A stretch of 64,000 nt of DNA, from NCBI RefSeq assembly GCF_022346925.1, contig NZ_JAKRNJ010000002.1, positions 558,001 through 622,000 on the forward strand, given 5' to 3'. Below the pieces are notes generated by a model. That model ran no database searches. It saw nothing but the letters and a program-made list of their open reading frames with translations, and had not been told where the DNA came from. The number at the start of each line of letters is the position of its first letter. The stretch's first letter is position 1. Source of the DNA: Microvirga sp. ACRRW (GTDB lineage: Bacteria > Pseudomonadota > Alphaproteobacteria > Rhizobiales > Beijerinckiaceae). This document shows, in pieces, positions 28,173 through 37,437 of the stretch. The position numbers were made by a program, and so were the translations under genes.

Positions 28173-28781
28173 TCAGAACTTCGTCTCGATCAGTTCCGCA
28201 TTCTCGACGATGCCGACGCGGCGCGCGGCGTCCTGGAGCATCGGGATCACGTCCTCGACCTTTTCGGCCACGAGGTAATTGAGCTCAAGTCCGGGGCGGA
28301 TGAATCCCTGATCGCGCATATGGGCGAAGAGGGTGAGCAGCGGCTTCCAGAAACCTTTGGTGCTCAGCATCAGAATGGGCTTCGTGTGACGGCCGAGCTG
28401 CGCCCAGGTCATCTGTTCAACGAGTTCTTCCAGTGTGCCGATGCCGCCGGGAAGTGCCACGAACGCGTCGGCCTTCTCGAACATCAGGCGCTTGCGCGTG
28501 TGCATGTCGGGCACGACGATGGTTTCCTGCACCTCGTCGAGGAGTTTCTCGCGCGATTTCAGGAAATCCGGGATGATGCCCGTGACATAACCGCCGTGGT
28601 CGAGGGTTGCCTGGGCGACTGTGCCCATGAGGCCCACATTGCCGCCGCCATAGACGAGGTTGATTCCCTGCTCGGCCATGGCACGACCCAATGCCGCCGC
28701 ATTTTCAGCGAAAACGGGATCGCCTCCGAAGCCGGAGCCGCAATAAACACAGATGGATGTAACAGGCTTGGGTTCTGACAT
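28173..28781 (-). CDS. LOG family nucleoside 5'-monophosphate phosphoribohydrolase
   Basis: The Rossmann-fold protein (TIGR00730 class) carries the LOG signature PGGIGTLEE and the conserved pair R-x-LMFEKADAFVALPGG. It also has GSGFGGDPVFAENA at the nucleotide end. Members cleave ribose-5'-phosphate from cytokinin ribotides or AMP. Here the enzyme is simply a nucleotide N-glycosidase. I choose the start at 28781 (MSEPKPVTSICVYCG); an ATG two codons upstream is possible. It faces cimA's operon. Confidence 0.9.
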   Translation of the reverse strand: MSEPKPVTSICVYCGSGFGGDPVFAENAAALGRAMAEQGINLVYGGGNVGLMGTVAQATLDHGGYVTGIIPDFLKSREKLLDEVQETIVVPDMHTRKRLMFEKADAFVALPGGIGTLEELVEQMTWAQLGRHTKPILMLSTKGFWKPLLTLFAHMRDQGFIRPGLELNYLVAEKVEDVIPMLQDAARRVGIVENAELIETKF

Positions 28782-28911
28782 GGGCATTCCGGGGAGGCGG
28801 GGAGCCTCCCGCGTTGAATCATAAAACATAGGGTTTCCCTTTTATGGCCGTAGCCTTTTGAAAGATAAACGGTTTAAATGCATGAAAGTGCCGCGGTTGA
28901 GAAAAAGCGAC

Positions 28912-30201
28912 ATGGCGCAAGCGACAGAAATCAAAGGGACCATTGCGATCCTCGGCGCAGCCGCCGCAGGCGTCGTCGCGGTTCTTGTCGGGGCTCTCTA
29001 TTGGGCCTGGCCCGGCGCGCCTGAAGCCCCGCGCCCATCCGCCGTACCTCAAGCATCCGTTCAGCAGCCCGCTCCACAGCAGAAACCTGTTGCAGAGGCG
29101 CCGCCCGTCAAGGCGCCTGAGCCGAAGGCCCCAGAGCCCAAAGCGGCCCAGACGAAGCCCGCTGAAGCGCCCATCGCTCCATCCTTCGATCTGGTGCGCA
29201 TCGAACCCAATGGCGAAAGCGTGATCGCCGGCCGGGCAGCTCCGGGCGCGACCATCGAGCTTTTGCGCGGCGATCAGGTTCATGCCCGTGGCGTGGCCGA
29301 TGCCTCCGGCCTTTTCGCCATCGTGCCGCCGGCCCTTCCGCCGGGCTCCCATCAGGTGGTTTTGCAATCCATCGCGCCGGACGGCGTGCGCCAGCGCTCT
29401 CCCCAGACCGTGACGGTGGTGATCGACGCGGCCCAGAAGCGGCCTCTCGTGACCCTGACCACGCCCGACCAGCCGACGGTGGTGCTCTCGAACCCCGAAC
29501 CGCCCGAGCCGCAGGTCGCGCAGAAGGAGCCGGAGCCTCCGGCAAAGCCCGATGAGCCCGCCCAGCAGCCCGCGCCTCAGCCGCAGCAGCAGGCCAATGC
29601 CAATCCCGAGCCCCCGGCTCAGCCTGCGCCTCGGCCTGAGATCAAGATCGTCAGCGTTGAGGCCGAGAACGGCAAGCTCTTCGTGTCCGGCCTGTCGGCT
29701 CCGGGGGCGACGGTGCGCCTCTATCTCAACGAGACCCTCATCGCTCCCGGCGGAGCAGGGAGCGACGGCAAGGTGTCGTTCTCCATCGGGTCAGGGGTCC
29801 GCCCGGGCGATTACCGCATTCGTCTCGATGATGTCGACCCGGTCTCCGGTCAGGTGAAGTCCCGCGCCGAGGTCGGCTTCAACGTGCCCGAGCAGATCGC
29901 CGCAGCACCGGAAACTCCCGCGGCTCCGGATGCATCCGCCCAGTCGCAGCCCGCGCCCAAACCGGCAACCGATGCTCAGATCGCCGCGGCGGGAACGGTC
30001 GTGATTCCCAACATCAACACGGCCATCATCTCCAAGGGCGACAATCTCTGGCGGATCAGCCAGCGGATCTACGGGGAAGGCTTACGCTACACCGTGATCT
30101 ACGGGGCGAACAAAGACCAGATCCGCAATCCCAACCTGATCTATCCCGGCCAGGTCTTCGTGCTGCCAAGCAATCAGGGGCAGGATCAGAAGACGAACTG
30201 A
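28912..30201 (+). CDS. Membrane-anchored LysM protein with two Ig-like domains
   Basis: From MAQATEIKG the protein has one N-terminal membrane helix (residues about 6-28) and then a Pro/Ala/Glu/Lys-rich stretch. Two related beta domains follow: 'SVIAGRAAPGATIELLRGDQ' and 'KLFVSGLSAPGATVRLYLNE'. A second proline-rich linker lies between them. A C-terminal LysM (ISKGDNLWRISQRIYGEGLRYTVIYGANKDQI...) ends at LPSN. LysM binds peptidoglycan, so it probably bridges inner membrane and cell wall. Starts at 28882 (ATG) or 28858 (TTG) are alternatives. Confidence 0.8.
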   Translation: MAQATEIKGTIAILGAAAAGVVAVLVGALYWAWPGAPEAPRPSAVPQASVQQPAPQQKPVAEAPPVKAPEPKAPEPKAAQTKPAEAPIAPSFDLVRIEPNGESVIAGRAAPGATIELLRGDQVHARGVADASGLFAIVPPALPPGSHQVVLQSIAPDGVRQRSPQTVTVVIDAAQKRPLVTLTTPDQPTVVLSNPEPPEPQVAQKEPEPPAKPDEPAQQPAPQPQQQANANPEPPAQPAPRPEIKIVSVEAENGKLFVSGLSAPGATVRLYLNETLIAPGGAGSDGKVSFSIGSGVRPGDYRIRLDDVDPVSGQVKSRAEVGFNVPEQIAAAPETPAAPDASAQSQPAPKPATDAQIAAAGTVVIPNINTAIISKGDNLWRISQRIYGEGLRYTVIYGANKDQIRNPNLIYPGQVFVLPSNQGQDQKTN

Positions 30202-30270
30202 CAGGCAGGGTGAATTCCTGTTCCCGATCCCTTATATCGAGGTCCGACAGTACATTCGGATTCTCTGATC

Positions 30271-32184
30271 ATGCCCCCCACCACCTCGGTTCCTTCCACG
30301 AGCGCCGCCGCGCGCCAGCCCAAAGGCTTGGCTGCAACCTGGACGAAGCTCTGGCCCTATCTGTGGCCTCAAGGGCGGCCCGATCTCCAGCGACGCGTCT
30401 TCCTGGCCTTCGGCCTTCTCCTCGTTGCCAAGGGCGTGACGATGGTGACGCCGTTCGCCTTCAAATGGGCGACGGACGCGCTTGTGGCGGTGACGAGCAA
30501 CGGCAATCAGGCGACTGAGGTCGCGGCGACGTCAGGCTCGTGGCTGTGGAAGGCGCCGATTCTGCTCACGATCATCTATGCCGTTACCCGCATCGTCATG
30601 GCGGTGCTGACCCAGGTGCGCGACGGTCTGTTCGCGAAAGTCGCGATGCATGCGGTGCGCAATCTCGCGCTCCAGGCCTTCGAGCACATGCACCGCCTGT
30701 CGCTGCGCTTCCATCTCGAGCGTAAGACCGGCGGCCTCACGCGCGTTCTGGAGCGTGGCCGCGAGGGCATCGAGGAATTGTCGCGCCTCATGGTGCTGAC
30801 GTTGGTTCCCACCATTCTCGAATTCGTGCTGGTGCTGGGCCTTCTCGCGTGGGAGTTCAACTGGACCTATTCCGCCGTCGTCTTCGTGATGGTGGTGATC
30901 TATCTCGCCTATACCTACAAGGCGACCCAGTGGCGGATTTCGATCCGCAAACAGATGAACGACTCCGATACGGACGCCAACACCAAGGCGGTCGATTCAC
31001 TGCTGAACTACGAGACGGTGAAGTATTTCGGCGCCGAGCAGCGCGAGACCGCGCGCTACGACCGCTCCATGGAGCGCTACGAGAAAGCCTCGACGCAGAC
31101 CTACACGTCGCTGGCCGTCCTCAATGCGGGACAGGCCGTGATCTTCTCCATCGGCATGGGCGTCGTGATGGTGCTGGCCGCCCAGGACATCATGGCGGGC
31201 CGCGTGTCCGTCGGCAGCTTCGTGCTCGTGAATGCCATGCTGGTGCAGCTCTACATTCCGCTGAACTTCATGGGCATGCTCTACCGTGAGATCAAACAGG
31301 CGTTGATCGACATCGACGACATGTTCAACATCATCGAGCGCAATCCCGAGATCCAGGACAAGCCGGAGGCGAAGCCGCTCGAAATCAAGCAGGCCGTCGT
31401 GCGCTTCGAGGACGTGCATTTCTCCTACATCCCGGAACGCCCGATCCTGAAGGGCGTGACCTTCGAGGTTCCGGCCGGGCACACGGTCGCCATCGTTGGG
31501 CCTTCGGGCGCGGGCAAGTCCACCATCTCGCGCCTGCTGTTCCGCTTCTACGAACCGACGAGCGGTCGCATCCTCATCGACGGGCAGAACATCGCAGACA
31601 TTCAGCAGGCATCGCTTCGCAAGGAGATCGGCATGGTCCCGCAGGACACCGTGCTGTTCAACGACACCATCGGCTACAACATCCAGTATGGCCGCTGGGA
31701 TGCGTCCGAAGAAGAGATGAAAGAGGCGGCGCGTCTCGCCCAGATCGACCGCTTCATCAACCTCCTGCCGGAAGGCTACGACACGCCCGTGGGCGAACGC
31801 GGCCTGAAGCTCTCGGGCGGCGAGAAGCAGCGCGTGGCGATCGCCCGCACGATCCTCAAGGCGCCTCCGATCCTGGTGCTCGACGAGGCGACCTCGGCTC
31901 TCGACACCTTTACGGAAAAGGAAATCCAGGATGCCCTCGACCGGGTCAGCCGGGGCCGCACCACGCTCGTGATCGCCCACCGCCTGTCCACCGTCATCGG
32001 GGCCGACGAGATCATCGTCCTCGACCACGGGCGCATCGTGGAGCGGGGCAATCACGCCAGCCTCCTGGCGCAGGGCGGGGTCTATGCCTCCATGTGGAAC
32101 CGCCAGCGCGAGGCCGACGAGGCCCGCGAAGCCCTCAAGCGCGTCGAGGACGAGGAGCGGACCAAGGAAAGCGTGGCAGGTTGA
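30271..32184 (+). CDS. Atm1/ABCB7-type ABC exporter (fused membrane and ATPase domains)
   Basis: The 637-residue protein has an N-terminal six-helix exporter domain (residues about 45-350) and a C-terminal ATPase with Walker A GPSGAGKSTISR, signature LSGGEKQRVAIA and Walker B LVLDEATSALD. The block DSLLNYETVKYFGAEQRETARYD is the hallmark of the Atm1/HMT1 heavy-metal and glutathione-conjugate exporter group. These bacterial homologues export glutathione-linked metals. It is followed 53 bp later by psd. Confidence 0.93.
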   Translation: MPPTTSVPSTSAAARQPKGLAATWTKLWPYLWPQGRPDLQRRVFLAFGLLLVAKGVTMVTPFAFKWATDALVAVTSNGNQATEVAATSGSWLWKAPILLTIIYAVTRIVMAVLTQVRDGLFAKVAMHAVRNLALQAFEHMHRLSLRFHLERKTGGLTRVLERGREGIEELSRLMVLTLVPTILEFVLVLGLLAWEFNWTYSAVVFVMVVIYLAYTYKATQWRISIRKQMNDSDTDANTKAVDSLLNYETVKYFGAEQRETARYDRSMERYEKASTQTYTSLAVLNAGQAVIFSIGMGVVMVLAAQDIMAGRVSVGSFVLVNAMLVQLYIPLNFMGMLYREIKQALIDIDDMFNIIERNPEIQDKPEAKPLEIKQAVVRFEDVHFSYIPERPILKGVTFEVPAGHTVAIVGPSGAGKSTISRLLFRFYEPTSGRILIDGQNIADIQQASLRKEIGMVPQDTVLFNDTIGYNIQYGRWDASEEEMKEAARLAQIDRFINLLPEGYDTPVGERGLKLSGGEKQRVAIARTILKAPPILVLDEATSALDTFTEKEIQDALDRVSRGRTTLVIAHRLSTVIGADEIIVLDHGRIVERGNHASLLAQGGVYASMWNRQREADEAREALKRVEDEERTKESVAG

Positions 32185-32237
32185 CGGGAGCCCCGGCTCC
32201 TGCCATCCCCTCCCAAACGCTATAAAGGCCTGAAAGC

Positions 32238-32939
32238 ATGACCGATATTCTGGAATCGATGCGCCGCATCTTCGTCCCGATCCACAAGGAGGGGTATCCC
32301 TTCATTCTGATCGCATTGATTGCGACCATCCTCCTGGCCTGGCTCTGGTCGCCGCTCGGCTGGATCGGCACCATCCTCACCGTATGGGTGTGCTACTTCT
32401 TCCGCGACCCGCCGCGGGTGACGCCCCTGCGCGAAGGGCTGGTGGTTTCCCCGGCGGACGGACGCGTGAACCTCATCACCACGGCGGTTCCCCCAGCCGA
32501 GCTCAGCCTTCCCCCTGAGCCGATGACCCGCATCTCGGTGTTCATGAACGTGTTCGACTGCCACGTGAACCGTTCTCCGGTCACGGGTCGTATCGAGCAA
32601 ATCCTTTACACGCCTGGCCTTTTCCTCAATGCCGAGCTCGACAAGGCGAGCGAGGACAATGAGCGCAACGCCCTCGTCATCGAGACGGCGGGCACCCGCA
32701 TCGGCGTGGTGCAGATCGCGGGCTTGGTGGCGCGCCGCATCGTCTCCTTCGTGAAGGTGGGCGATAGCTTGAGCACCGGCGAGCGCTTCGGCCTCATCCG
32801 CTTCGGCTCGCGCCTCGACATCTACGTGCCGCTCTCCGCCCAGGTGCTGGTCGGCCTCGGCCAGACTGCAGTGGCAGGAGAGACCGTTCTGGCGGATCTG
32901 ACCGCCAACGAGCCCGCCCGCCAGTACCGCGTCGGCTAA
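32238..32939 (+). CDS. psd: Phosphatidylserine decarboxylase proenzyme
   Basis: The 233-residue protein makes phosphatidylethanolamine at the inner membrane. An N-terminal hydrophobic pair (residues 20-55) precedes the catalytic part, with [16 protein letters not shown]. The self-cleavage site is FGSR: cutting between G190 and S191 leaves a pyruvoyl group on the small chain. It is the short bacterial type that has GS rather than LGST. It forms a lipid pair with pssA downstream (141 bp). Confidence 0.95.
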   Translation: MTDILESMRRIFVPIHKEGYPFILIALIATILLAWLWSPLGWIGTILTVWVCYFFRDPPRVTPLREGLVVSPADGRVNLITTAVPPAELSLPPEPMTRISVFMNVFDCHVNRSPVTGRIEQILYTPGLFLNAELDKASEDNERNALVIETAGTRIGVVQIAGLVARRIVSFVKVGDSLSTGERFGLIRFGSRLDIYVPLSAQVLVGLGQTAVAGETVLADLTANEPARQYRVG

Positions 32940-33080
32940 AATCTTCGTCGATGGAGGCGGGGAACTGCCTCCATCGACCCACTTGGACGGAACTGTCCAC
33001 AGCAGTTTGCGCTTCTCTGAAGACACGCAAACGGCCCAGCTCTCCTTGTGGGGAAGACTGGCTCCCCTTAGGTTGATGCC

Positions 33081-33935
33081 ATGACTGATCTTTTCCCGCC
33101 CTTCGCTCCGGACCCGAACGAGCCGCGCAAGCGGCTCTTCAAGCCTGTGCCGTTCCGGATGATCATTCCCAACATCATCACCCTGATCGCCCTGTGCCTG
33201 GGGCTCACCGCGATCAGGCTGGCCTTCGAGGGGCGCTATGAGCCTGCCGTCGTCGCGATTGTCGTGGCAGCCCTTCTGGACGGGATCGACGGGCGTGTGG
33301 CGCGGATGCTGAAGGGCACCTCCCGCTTCGGCGCGGAACTCGATTCCCTGGCTGATTTCGTCAATTTCGGCGTCACTCCGGCGCTCATCCTCTACAGCTT
33401 CCTGCTGCACGAGCTGAAGGCCATCGGCTGGATCGCGGTGCTGGTCTTCGCCATCGCCATGGTCCTGCGCCTCGCCCGCTTCAACGTGATGCTGGACGAT
33501 CCGCACCGGCCCGAATGGAAGAAGAACTTCTTCACCGGCATGCCCGCGCCTGCCGGGGCGCTCACCTCGATGCTGCCCCTCTATCTCTCGTTTCTCGGCT
33601 TCTCGATCGGTACGGCTGCGGCGCCCATCGCGCTCGTCTATCTGCTCGGGCTCGCTTTCCTGATGGTGTCGACCATCCCCGTCTATTCGGGCAAGACCAT
33701 CGGCTTGAAGGTTCCGCGTCACTGGGTTTTGCCGATCTTCGTGATCTCGGTGGCGGTCTTCGGCCTGCTCGCGAACTTCCCGTGGGAGATGCTGACGGCC
33801 ATCACGGTGCTCTTCCTGGCCTCGATCCCGTTCAGCGTCTTGCGTTACCGCCAGCTCGACCGGGCTCATGCGGCGAGCATCGCTCCTGTCCCGCAGCCGA
33901 CGGTGCCGGACAGCGAGCCGCCTCCGGCCGCTTGA
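33081..33935 (+). CDS. pssA: CDP-diacylglycerol--serine O-phosphatidyltransferase
   Basis: The 284-residue integral membrane enzyme is of the CDP-alcohol phosphatidyltransferase family. The catalytic motif DGxxxARx8GxxxDxxxD appears as DGIDGRVARMLKGTSRFGAELDSLADFV. About eight hydrophobic segments are present. It makes phosphatidylserine, the substrate of the psd product encoded upstream, so together they supply phosphatidylethanolamine. Confidence 0.95.
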   Translation: MTDLFPPFAPDPNEPRKRLFKPVPFRMIIPNIITLIALCLGLTAIRLAFEGRYEPAVVAIVVAALLDGIDGRVARMLKGTSRFGAELDSLADFVNFGVTPALILYSFLLHELKAIGWIAVLVFAIAMVLRLARFNVMLDDPHRPEWKKNFFTGMPAPAGALTSMLPLYLSFLGFSIGTAAAPIALVYLLGLAFLMVSTIPVYSGKTIGLKVPRHWVLPIFVISVAVFGLLANFPWEMLTAITVLFLASIPFSVLRYRQLDRAHAASIAPVPQPTVPDSEPPPAA

Positions 33936-34026
33936 TTCAAGCGCGCCTGGTGCCATGTTGTGACCGGGCGTAGCCTTAAGCCCGAGAAGCAATCAACAAC
34001 CGTGAAGGGCAGGGAAGCTCTTTAGC

Positions 34027-34689
34027 GTGGAGATCAAAGTGGCGTCTTCTTCCGAGGTGTCGAATTCAACCTTGCGTCCGAAGCTCGTTCTGGCTTCCGC
34101 CTCGCCCCGCAGGCTCGCCCTGCTTCAGCAGGGCGGCATCGAGCCCGATGCCCTTCTGCCCGCCGATGTGGACGAGACGCCCCTAAAAAACGAAGGCCCC
34201 AAGGACCTCGCCAAGCGCCTGTCCCGCTCCAAGGCGGAAGTGGCCCGCAAGACCGCCCGCAACAGGGAGGATCTGAAGGACGCTTATATCCTCTCCGCCG
34301 ACACGGTGGTGGTGGCGGGCGGACGCATCCTGCCCAAGGCCGAGGTGGTCGACGAGGCCGCCGCATGCCTGCGCCTGCTCTCTGGGCGCGCGCACAGGGT
34401 CTACACCTCCATCTGCCTCGTCACCCCGAAGGATTCGATCCGCGAGCGGCTGGTGGAGACCCGCGTGCGCTTCAAGCGCCTCTCCAAGGAAGAATTCGAG
34501 CGCTATATCGCCTCCGGCGAATGGCGCGGGAAGGCGGGCGGCTATGCCATCCAAGGCCTTGCCGGCACCTTTGTGGTGAAGCTCGTCGGCTCCTACACCA
34601 ACGTGGTGGGGCTGCCGCTCTACGAATCCGTGGCGCTCCTGGACGGGGAAGGCTATCCCGTGCGCTCCACCTGGCTCGACGCCGCCTGA
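34027..34689 (+). CDS. maf: Maf-type nucleotide pyrophosphatase
   Basis: The 220-residue protein has the Maf signature [18 protein letters not shown] (phosphate-binding SxSPRR) and the internal DTVV block ([15 protein letters not shown]). [28 protein letters not shown], which gives substrate specificity, follows. Family members hydrolyse m5UTP, dTTP, UTP or m7GTP and help keep modified nucleotides out of nucleic acids. The listed start is a GTG; an internal GTG at 34039 could also serve. It is followed by yacG, as in many relatives. Confidence 0.88.
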   Translation: MEIKVASSSEVSNSTLRPKLVLASASPRRLALLQQGGIEPDALLPADVDETPLKNEGPKDLAKRLSRSKAEVARKTARNREDLKDAYILSADTVVVAGGRILPKAEVVDEAAACLRLLSGRAHRVYTSICLVTPKDSIRERLVETRVRFKRLSKEEFERYIASGEWRGKAGGYAIQGLAGTFVVKLVGSYTNVVGLPLYESVALLDGEGYPVRSTWLDAA

Positions 34690-34708
34690 TCCGATGAGGA
34701 GCCTAGGC

Positions 34709-34915
34709 ATGGACCCCGCCAACGAGAACAACCCCCTGGCATCCGCCGGCAAGTGCCCGATCTGCGGCAAGCCTACGGTTGAGGAATACAAGCCCTTCTG
34801 CTCCAAGCGCTGCGCTGACGTGGACCTGAACCGCTGGCTTACGGGTAGCTACGCCATTCCCGCCGTCGACGACCCGGAGGATCGGGGCGAGGACGACCGG
34901 GAAGACGGCGAATAA
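34709..34915 (+). CDS. yacG: DNA gyrase inhibitor YacG
   Basis: The 68-residue zinc protein has the ligand pattern CPICGKPT ... FCSKRC (two cysteine pairs) and the trailing helix ADVDLNRWLTGSYAIPA. YacG binds GyrB and also guards gyrase. I place the start at 34709 because AGGAG lies 7 bp upstream; an in-frame ATG at 34694 overlaps the ribosome site. The acidic tail (DDPEDRGEDDREDGE) is usual. tRNA-Phe follows by 100 bp. Confidence 0.93.
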   Translation: MDPANENNPLASAGKCPICGKPTVEEYKPFCSKRCADVDLNRWLTGSYAIPAVDDPEDRGEDDREDGE

Positions 34916-35015
34916 CTTTTCTTACAAATTTTTCTCGATGTGCGGCTGGACAGGCGGCAAAGGTCTGACTATACAACCGCCCACGACGCGCACGGCTTTA
35001 AGCCGCGTATCGGAT

Positions 35016-35091
35016 GCCCAGGTAGCTCAGTTGGTAGAGCATGCGACTGAAAATCGCAGTGTCGGCGGTTCGACTCCGTCCCTGGGCACCA
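35016..35091 (+). tRNA. tRNA-Phe (anticodon GAA), site of element integration
   Basis: The cloverleaf is intact. The acceptor stem is GCCCAGG / CCTGGGC. The D arm is TAGCTCAGTTGGTAGAGC. The anticodon stem is TGCGA/TCGCA with loop CTGAAAA (GAA), the T loop is GGTTCGACTCC, then discriminator A and CCA. Its 3' part from 35047 is repeated exactly at 59664, the far end of the integrated element. The left copy is therefore the working gene. Confidence 0.98.
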
Positions 35092-35093
35092 TT
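35047..35093 (+). repeat. Left attachment site (attL), 47-bp direct repeat
   Basis: Starts CTGAAAATCGCAG in the anticodon loop and ends ACCATT past the tRNA. It is identical to 59664-59710. Flanking bases differ on both sides, which fixes the repeat length. Confidence 0.95.
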
Positions 35094-35120
35094 TAAATCT
35101 CTGAAATAGTTATACTTTCT

Positions 35121-35179
35121 TGTGTCCCCGAGGTCTGCGGCCAAGGTGCATTTTTGGCTGGGGACACATTGGGGACACA
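35121..35179. repeat. Three 9-bp motif copies near the left element end
   Basis: TGTGTCCCC at 35121-35129 and GGGGACACA at 35160-35168 and 35171-35179. The same order and spacing recur at 59473-59532 beside the integrase gene. They are candidate arm-type integrase or excision-factor sites. Confidence 0.7.
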
Positions 35180-35311
35180 GAAGAAATCTGTCCGCCGTCG
35201 TTCGGTTGCGTAGGCTCTCATTCGTTGGGTTCACATCGGACCTGCGGCAGGATCTGCCGAGGCTATCAATAGAGCGCCGGAATGAAGCTGTAAGCCGCCG
35301 CTTCAGTCTCA

Positions 35312-36583
35312 CTATACAGACTTAGCCTCCGCGAAACGCCTCTGTGTCGCCTCGCAACGTGTCTTGATGAGACTCACGATTCGTCCGAGGACCGGAGCAT
35401 CGTTCCCTTGATCTCCGAAATCCCCATGCAGCTGCTCCGCAAGGGCAGGGAGCCGCTCCGCCATATCAAGCACCCGCCGCCGTACGCCTGGGAAGGCGAG
35501 ATGGGCCGCCTTGGCGAAGCGCTCCCAATGCCGGGGCATGATCTGGTCGAACACGTCGTAGCCGCCCACCTTCATGGCAAGACGCGGCGTCAGATCAGGA
35601 TAAGCGGCGGTGCACAGAACGTCATAGAGCGGGCTCAGCACGGCTCCGCCCGGTCTGTAGAGAAGGGAATAGTTCTTTCCATGCGCGTCGTGATTGCCGA
35701 CGAGCATGTTGAAGATCACGGCATCCAGTAGCCGGGGAACGAAAAGGGCGGCAGGGCGGGTAGCCTTCCGAACTAGATCGAAGGCCTGGACGAGGGTCGG
35801 TCCGCCCTCCGCTTCGTACTTGTACTCTGGTGGCACCCCTAGCGCCTGGCAGAAATCCTCCTGGTGCAGCCGCAGCAGATCTCCGCCAGCTTGCGCCACG
35901 CGGTCATAGCGCTCGACGAGGAGAAATGGCTGATCTTCCGCTCTTCGGATTTCGCCATGCGCCACATCGAGACCGGCTCGGGCGGCGAGCGCAAGGCAAA
36001 AGCCCTCGTTCGCTACGCTGTCGTCGATCCGGCTGATGGCGGGCTTGAGGATGTGCGATGACGGAGCGCCTTGAAGGGGAAGCGCGATCTGACCGTAGAC
36101 GACCAGAACCGGCAGCTTGTCCTGTGCCCCGGCAAGGCTGATGCGGATATCCTTCTCGCCGGCGAGAAGAGGGCGGTTGGGCAGGTCCTTGATGATGGAG
36201 GCAAGCTCGCCCTCATCCAGAATCCGGTAGTTCTCTGCGTCTGCCACTGTTGCCGGCGTTTCGCCCGGGTGGACAAAGGTTACGGCCCCGGCGCATTCGC
36301 CACCGATTCCATCAAGAAGCGCAAAGTCGTTCCGGGCTGAGACGCCGAGCACGCGCGCCACCTGATCGCGCTTGCCCTCATCCGGCAGGAGCCCGGCGAA
36401 GAAGGGCCGCGCCGTCCTGTCGTCGAAGGGTTCCGCTTTGAGGGGCAGGGAAGCGGAGAGAGGCGTCGCATCCGCCGAGGCGAGATAAGCCTCGTCATAG
36501 GCAAAGGCGATCCGCCCAGCCTCCTGGTCGAGACGGCCGACCTTGCGGCCGCTCAGCCAGACATCAAGAGTTCGATCCGCCAC
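35312..36583 (-). CDS. hipA: HipA-type serine/threonine kinase toxin
   Basis: The 423-residue kinase has the HipA N-terminal domain (residues 1-105, with GGECAGAVTFV) and a kinase core. S149 next to AGAQDK corresponds to the autophosphorylated P-loop serine, N297-HD-AHGKN holds the catalytic D299, and D321 in SPLYDV is the metal residue. E. coli HipA stops growth by phosphorylating glutamyl-tRNA synthetase; the target here is unknown. All key residues are present, so the toxin should be active. It overlaps the hipB end by 20 bp and is the leftmost gene of the element. Confidence 0.93.
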   Translation of the reverse strand: MADRTLDVWLSGRKVGRLDQEAGRIAFAYDEAYLASADATPLSASLPLKAEPFDDRTARPFFAGLLPDEGKRDQVARVLGVSARNDFALLDGIGGECAGAVTFVHPGETPATVADAENYRILDEGELASIIKDLPNRPLLAGEKDIRISLAGAQDKLPVLVVYGQIALPLQGAPSSHILKPAISRIDDSVANEGFCLALAARAGLDVAHGEIRRAEDQPFLLVERYDRVAQAGGDLLRLHQEDFCQALGVPPEYKYEAEGGPTLVQAFDLVRKATRPAALFVPRLLDAVIFNMLVGNHDAHGKNYSLLYRPGGAVLSPLYDVLCTAAYPDLTPRLAMKVGGYDVFDQIMPRHWERFAKAAHLAFPGVRRRVLDMAERLPALAEQLHGDFGDQGNDAPVLGRIVSLIKTRCEATQRRFAEAKSV

Positions 36584-36815
36584 TCTTCACCTCGATGCCG
36601 GAGGGGAGGGATAGGCCGATCTCGATCCCGAGTGCGGCAAGAACCTGCATCACCTTGCCGATCTGGGCAGTCGGCTTGCCCTTCTCGATCTCAACAAGCA
36701 GGCGCACCCCGACACCGGCCGTCAGGGCGAGATCGGGCTGGTTCAGGCCAAGTGCCTTGCGGGTCTCCCGCACGATACGGCCCAGTTGAGCAGGGTCTTG
36801 GATGATGTACTTCAT
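36564..36815 (-). CDS. hipB: HipB-type antitoxin, XRE helix-turn-helix
   Basis: The 83-residue protein has a helix-turn-helix at residues about 12-66 (LGRIVRETRKALGLNQPDLALTAGVGVRLLVEIEKGKPTAQIGKVMQVLAALG) and a basic-to-polar tail. It would neutralise HipA and repress the operon through the three palindromes upstream. The overlap with hipA (36564-36583) gives translational coupling. Length is normal for HipB. Confidence 0.92.
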   Translation of the reverse strand: MKYIIQDPAQLGRIVRETRKALGLNQPDLALTAGVGVRLLVEIEKGKPTAQIGKVMQVLAALGIEIGLSLPSGIEVKSGGSNS

Positions 36816-36820
36816 GTTTA

Positions 36821-36935
36821 TTTCCCGAGCGGGAAACTACATGGATTAGGGAGGAAATTCAATTCTGAATTTCCCGAACGGTAAATTTGTCAGGGATGAA
36901 CGTAAAATGGTCGAGGAAATTTACCGAGCGGTAAA
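36821..36935. promoter_or_regulatory. Three spaced operators upstream of hipBA
   Basis: O1 36821-36836 TTTCCCGAGCGGGAAA, O2 36870-36885 TTTCCCGAACGGTAAA, O3 36920-36935 TTTACCGAGCGGTAAA. Consensus TTT(C/A)CCGARCGG(G/T)AAA, spaced 49 and 50 bp start to start. O1 lies 6 bp before the hipB ATG. The likely ligand is the HipB dimer, alone or with HipA. Confidence 0.8.
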
Positions 36936-37053
36936 CTTAACCGATCAGGGCGACCATATATGCCATTCGATCAATGCTCTCCATCAGCCCTGGAAAATGC
37001 GGCAGGCAGCCCGAACCGCCTGCCGCAAAGACGAAATCGGTTGCCACTTTATG

Positions 37054-37422
37054 TTATGGCACGACCTCGACTTTCATATCGACGGTGCGCTGGGCCCGGT
37101 TGCCCCAGCGGTCATTCTGAAAGCGGGTGTAGGTGAAGCTGTCCGCGCCCTGAAAGCCCTTCTTGGGAGTGTAGACAGCCCGGAAACCTTGGATACGGGC
37201 TGAACCGTTCTTGGGAGCCTTCAGGATCGCCGGATCGCTGACGCCTGCCGCGCCGGTGCCCATCGACACCGAGCAGGACTTGCCGGCCTTCACCGTCATT
37301 CTGCCCTCGACGGTCCGGTTGTCCGCCGTCTGGAACGTTGGGACCTCGCAATCTGCCGCAAGGACCGGTGCGGCTGTTGCAAGCATCATGCCTGCAGCAG
37401 CGATGAAACAGATCTTTTTCAT
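37054..37422 (-). CDS. Secreted Ig-like domain protein, unknown function
   Basis: The 122-residue form starts at MKKICFIAAAGMMLATAAPVLAA, the signal peptide; a start five codons earlier is possible. The mature part is a single beta domain: 'NRTVEGRMTVKAGKSCSVSMG', then 'VYTPKKGFQGADSFTYTRFQ', the last being typical of bacterial Ig-like or cadherin-like repeats. Cysteines 1 and 2 of the mature chain may pair. It is an orphan on the element and not obviously linked to hipBA or the resolvase. Confidence 0.7.
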   Translation of the reverse strand: MKKICFIAAAGMMLATAAPVLAADCEVPTFQTADNRTVEGRMTVKAGKSCSVSMGTGAAGVSDPAILKAPKNGSARIQGFRAVYTPKKGFQGADSFTYTRFQNDRWGNRAQRTVDMKVEVVP

Positions 37423-37437
37423 TGTCGTATTTGCCAT

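Noticed and set aside
32220..33992. Minus-strand open frame of 590 codons opposite psd and pssA
   Set aside because: Spans two real genes and their gap, has no ribosome site and shows typical shadow composition.
36907..37203. Plus-strand open frame of 98 codons upstream of hipB
   Set aside because: It runs through the third operator and overlaps the secreted protein gene on the other strand; no homology-like motif.
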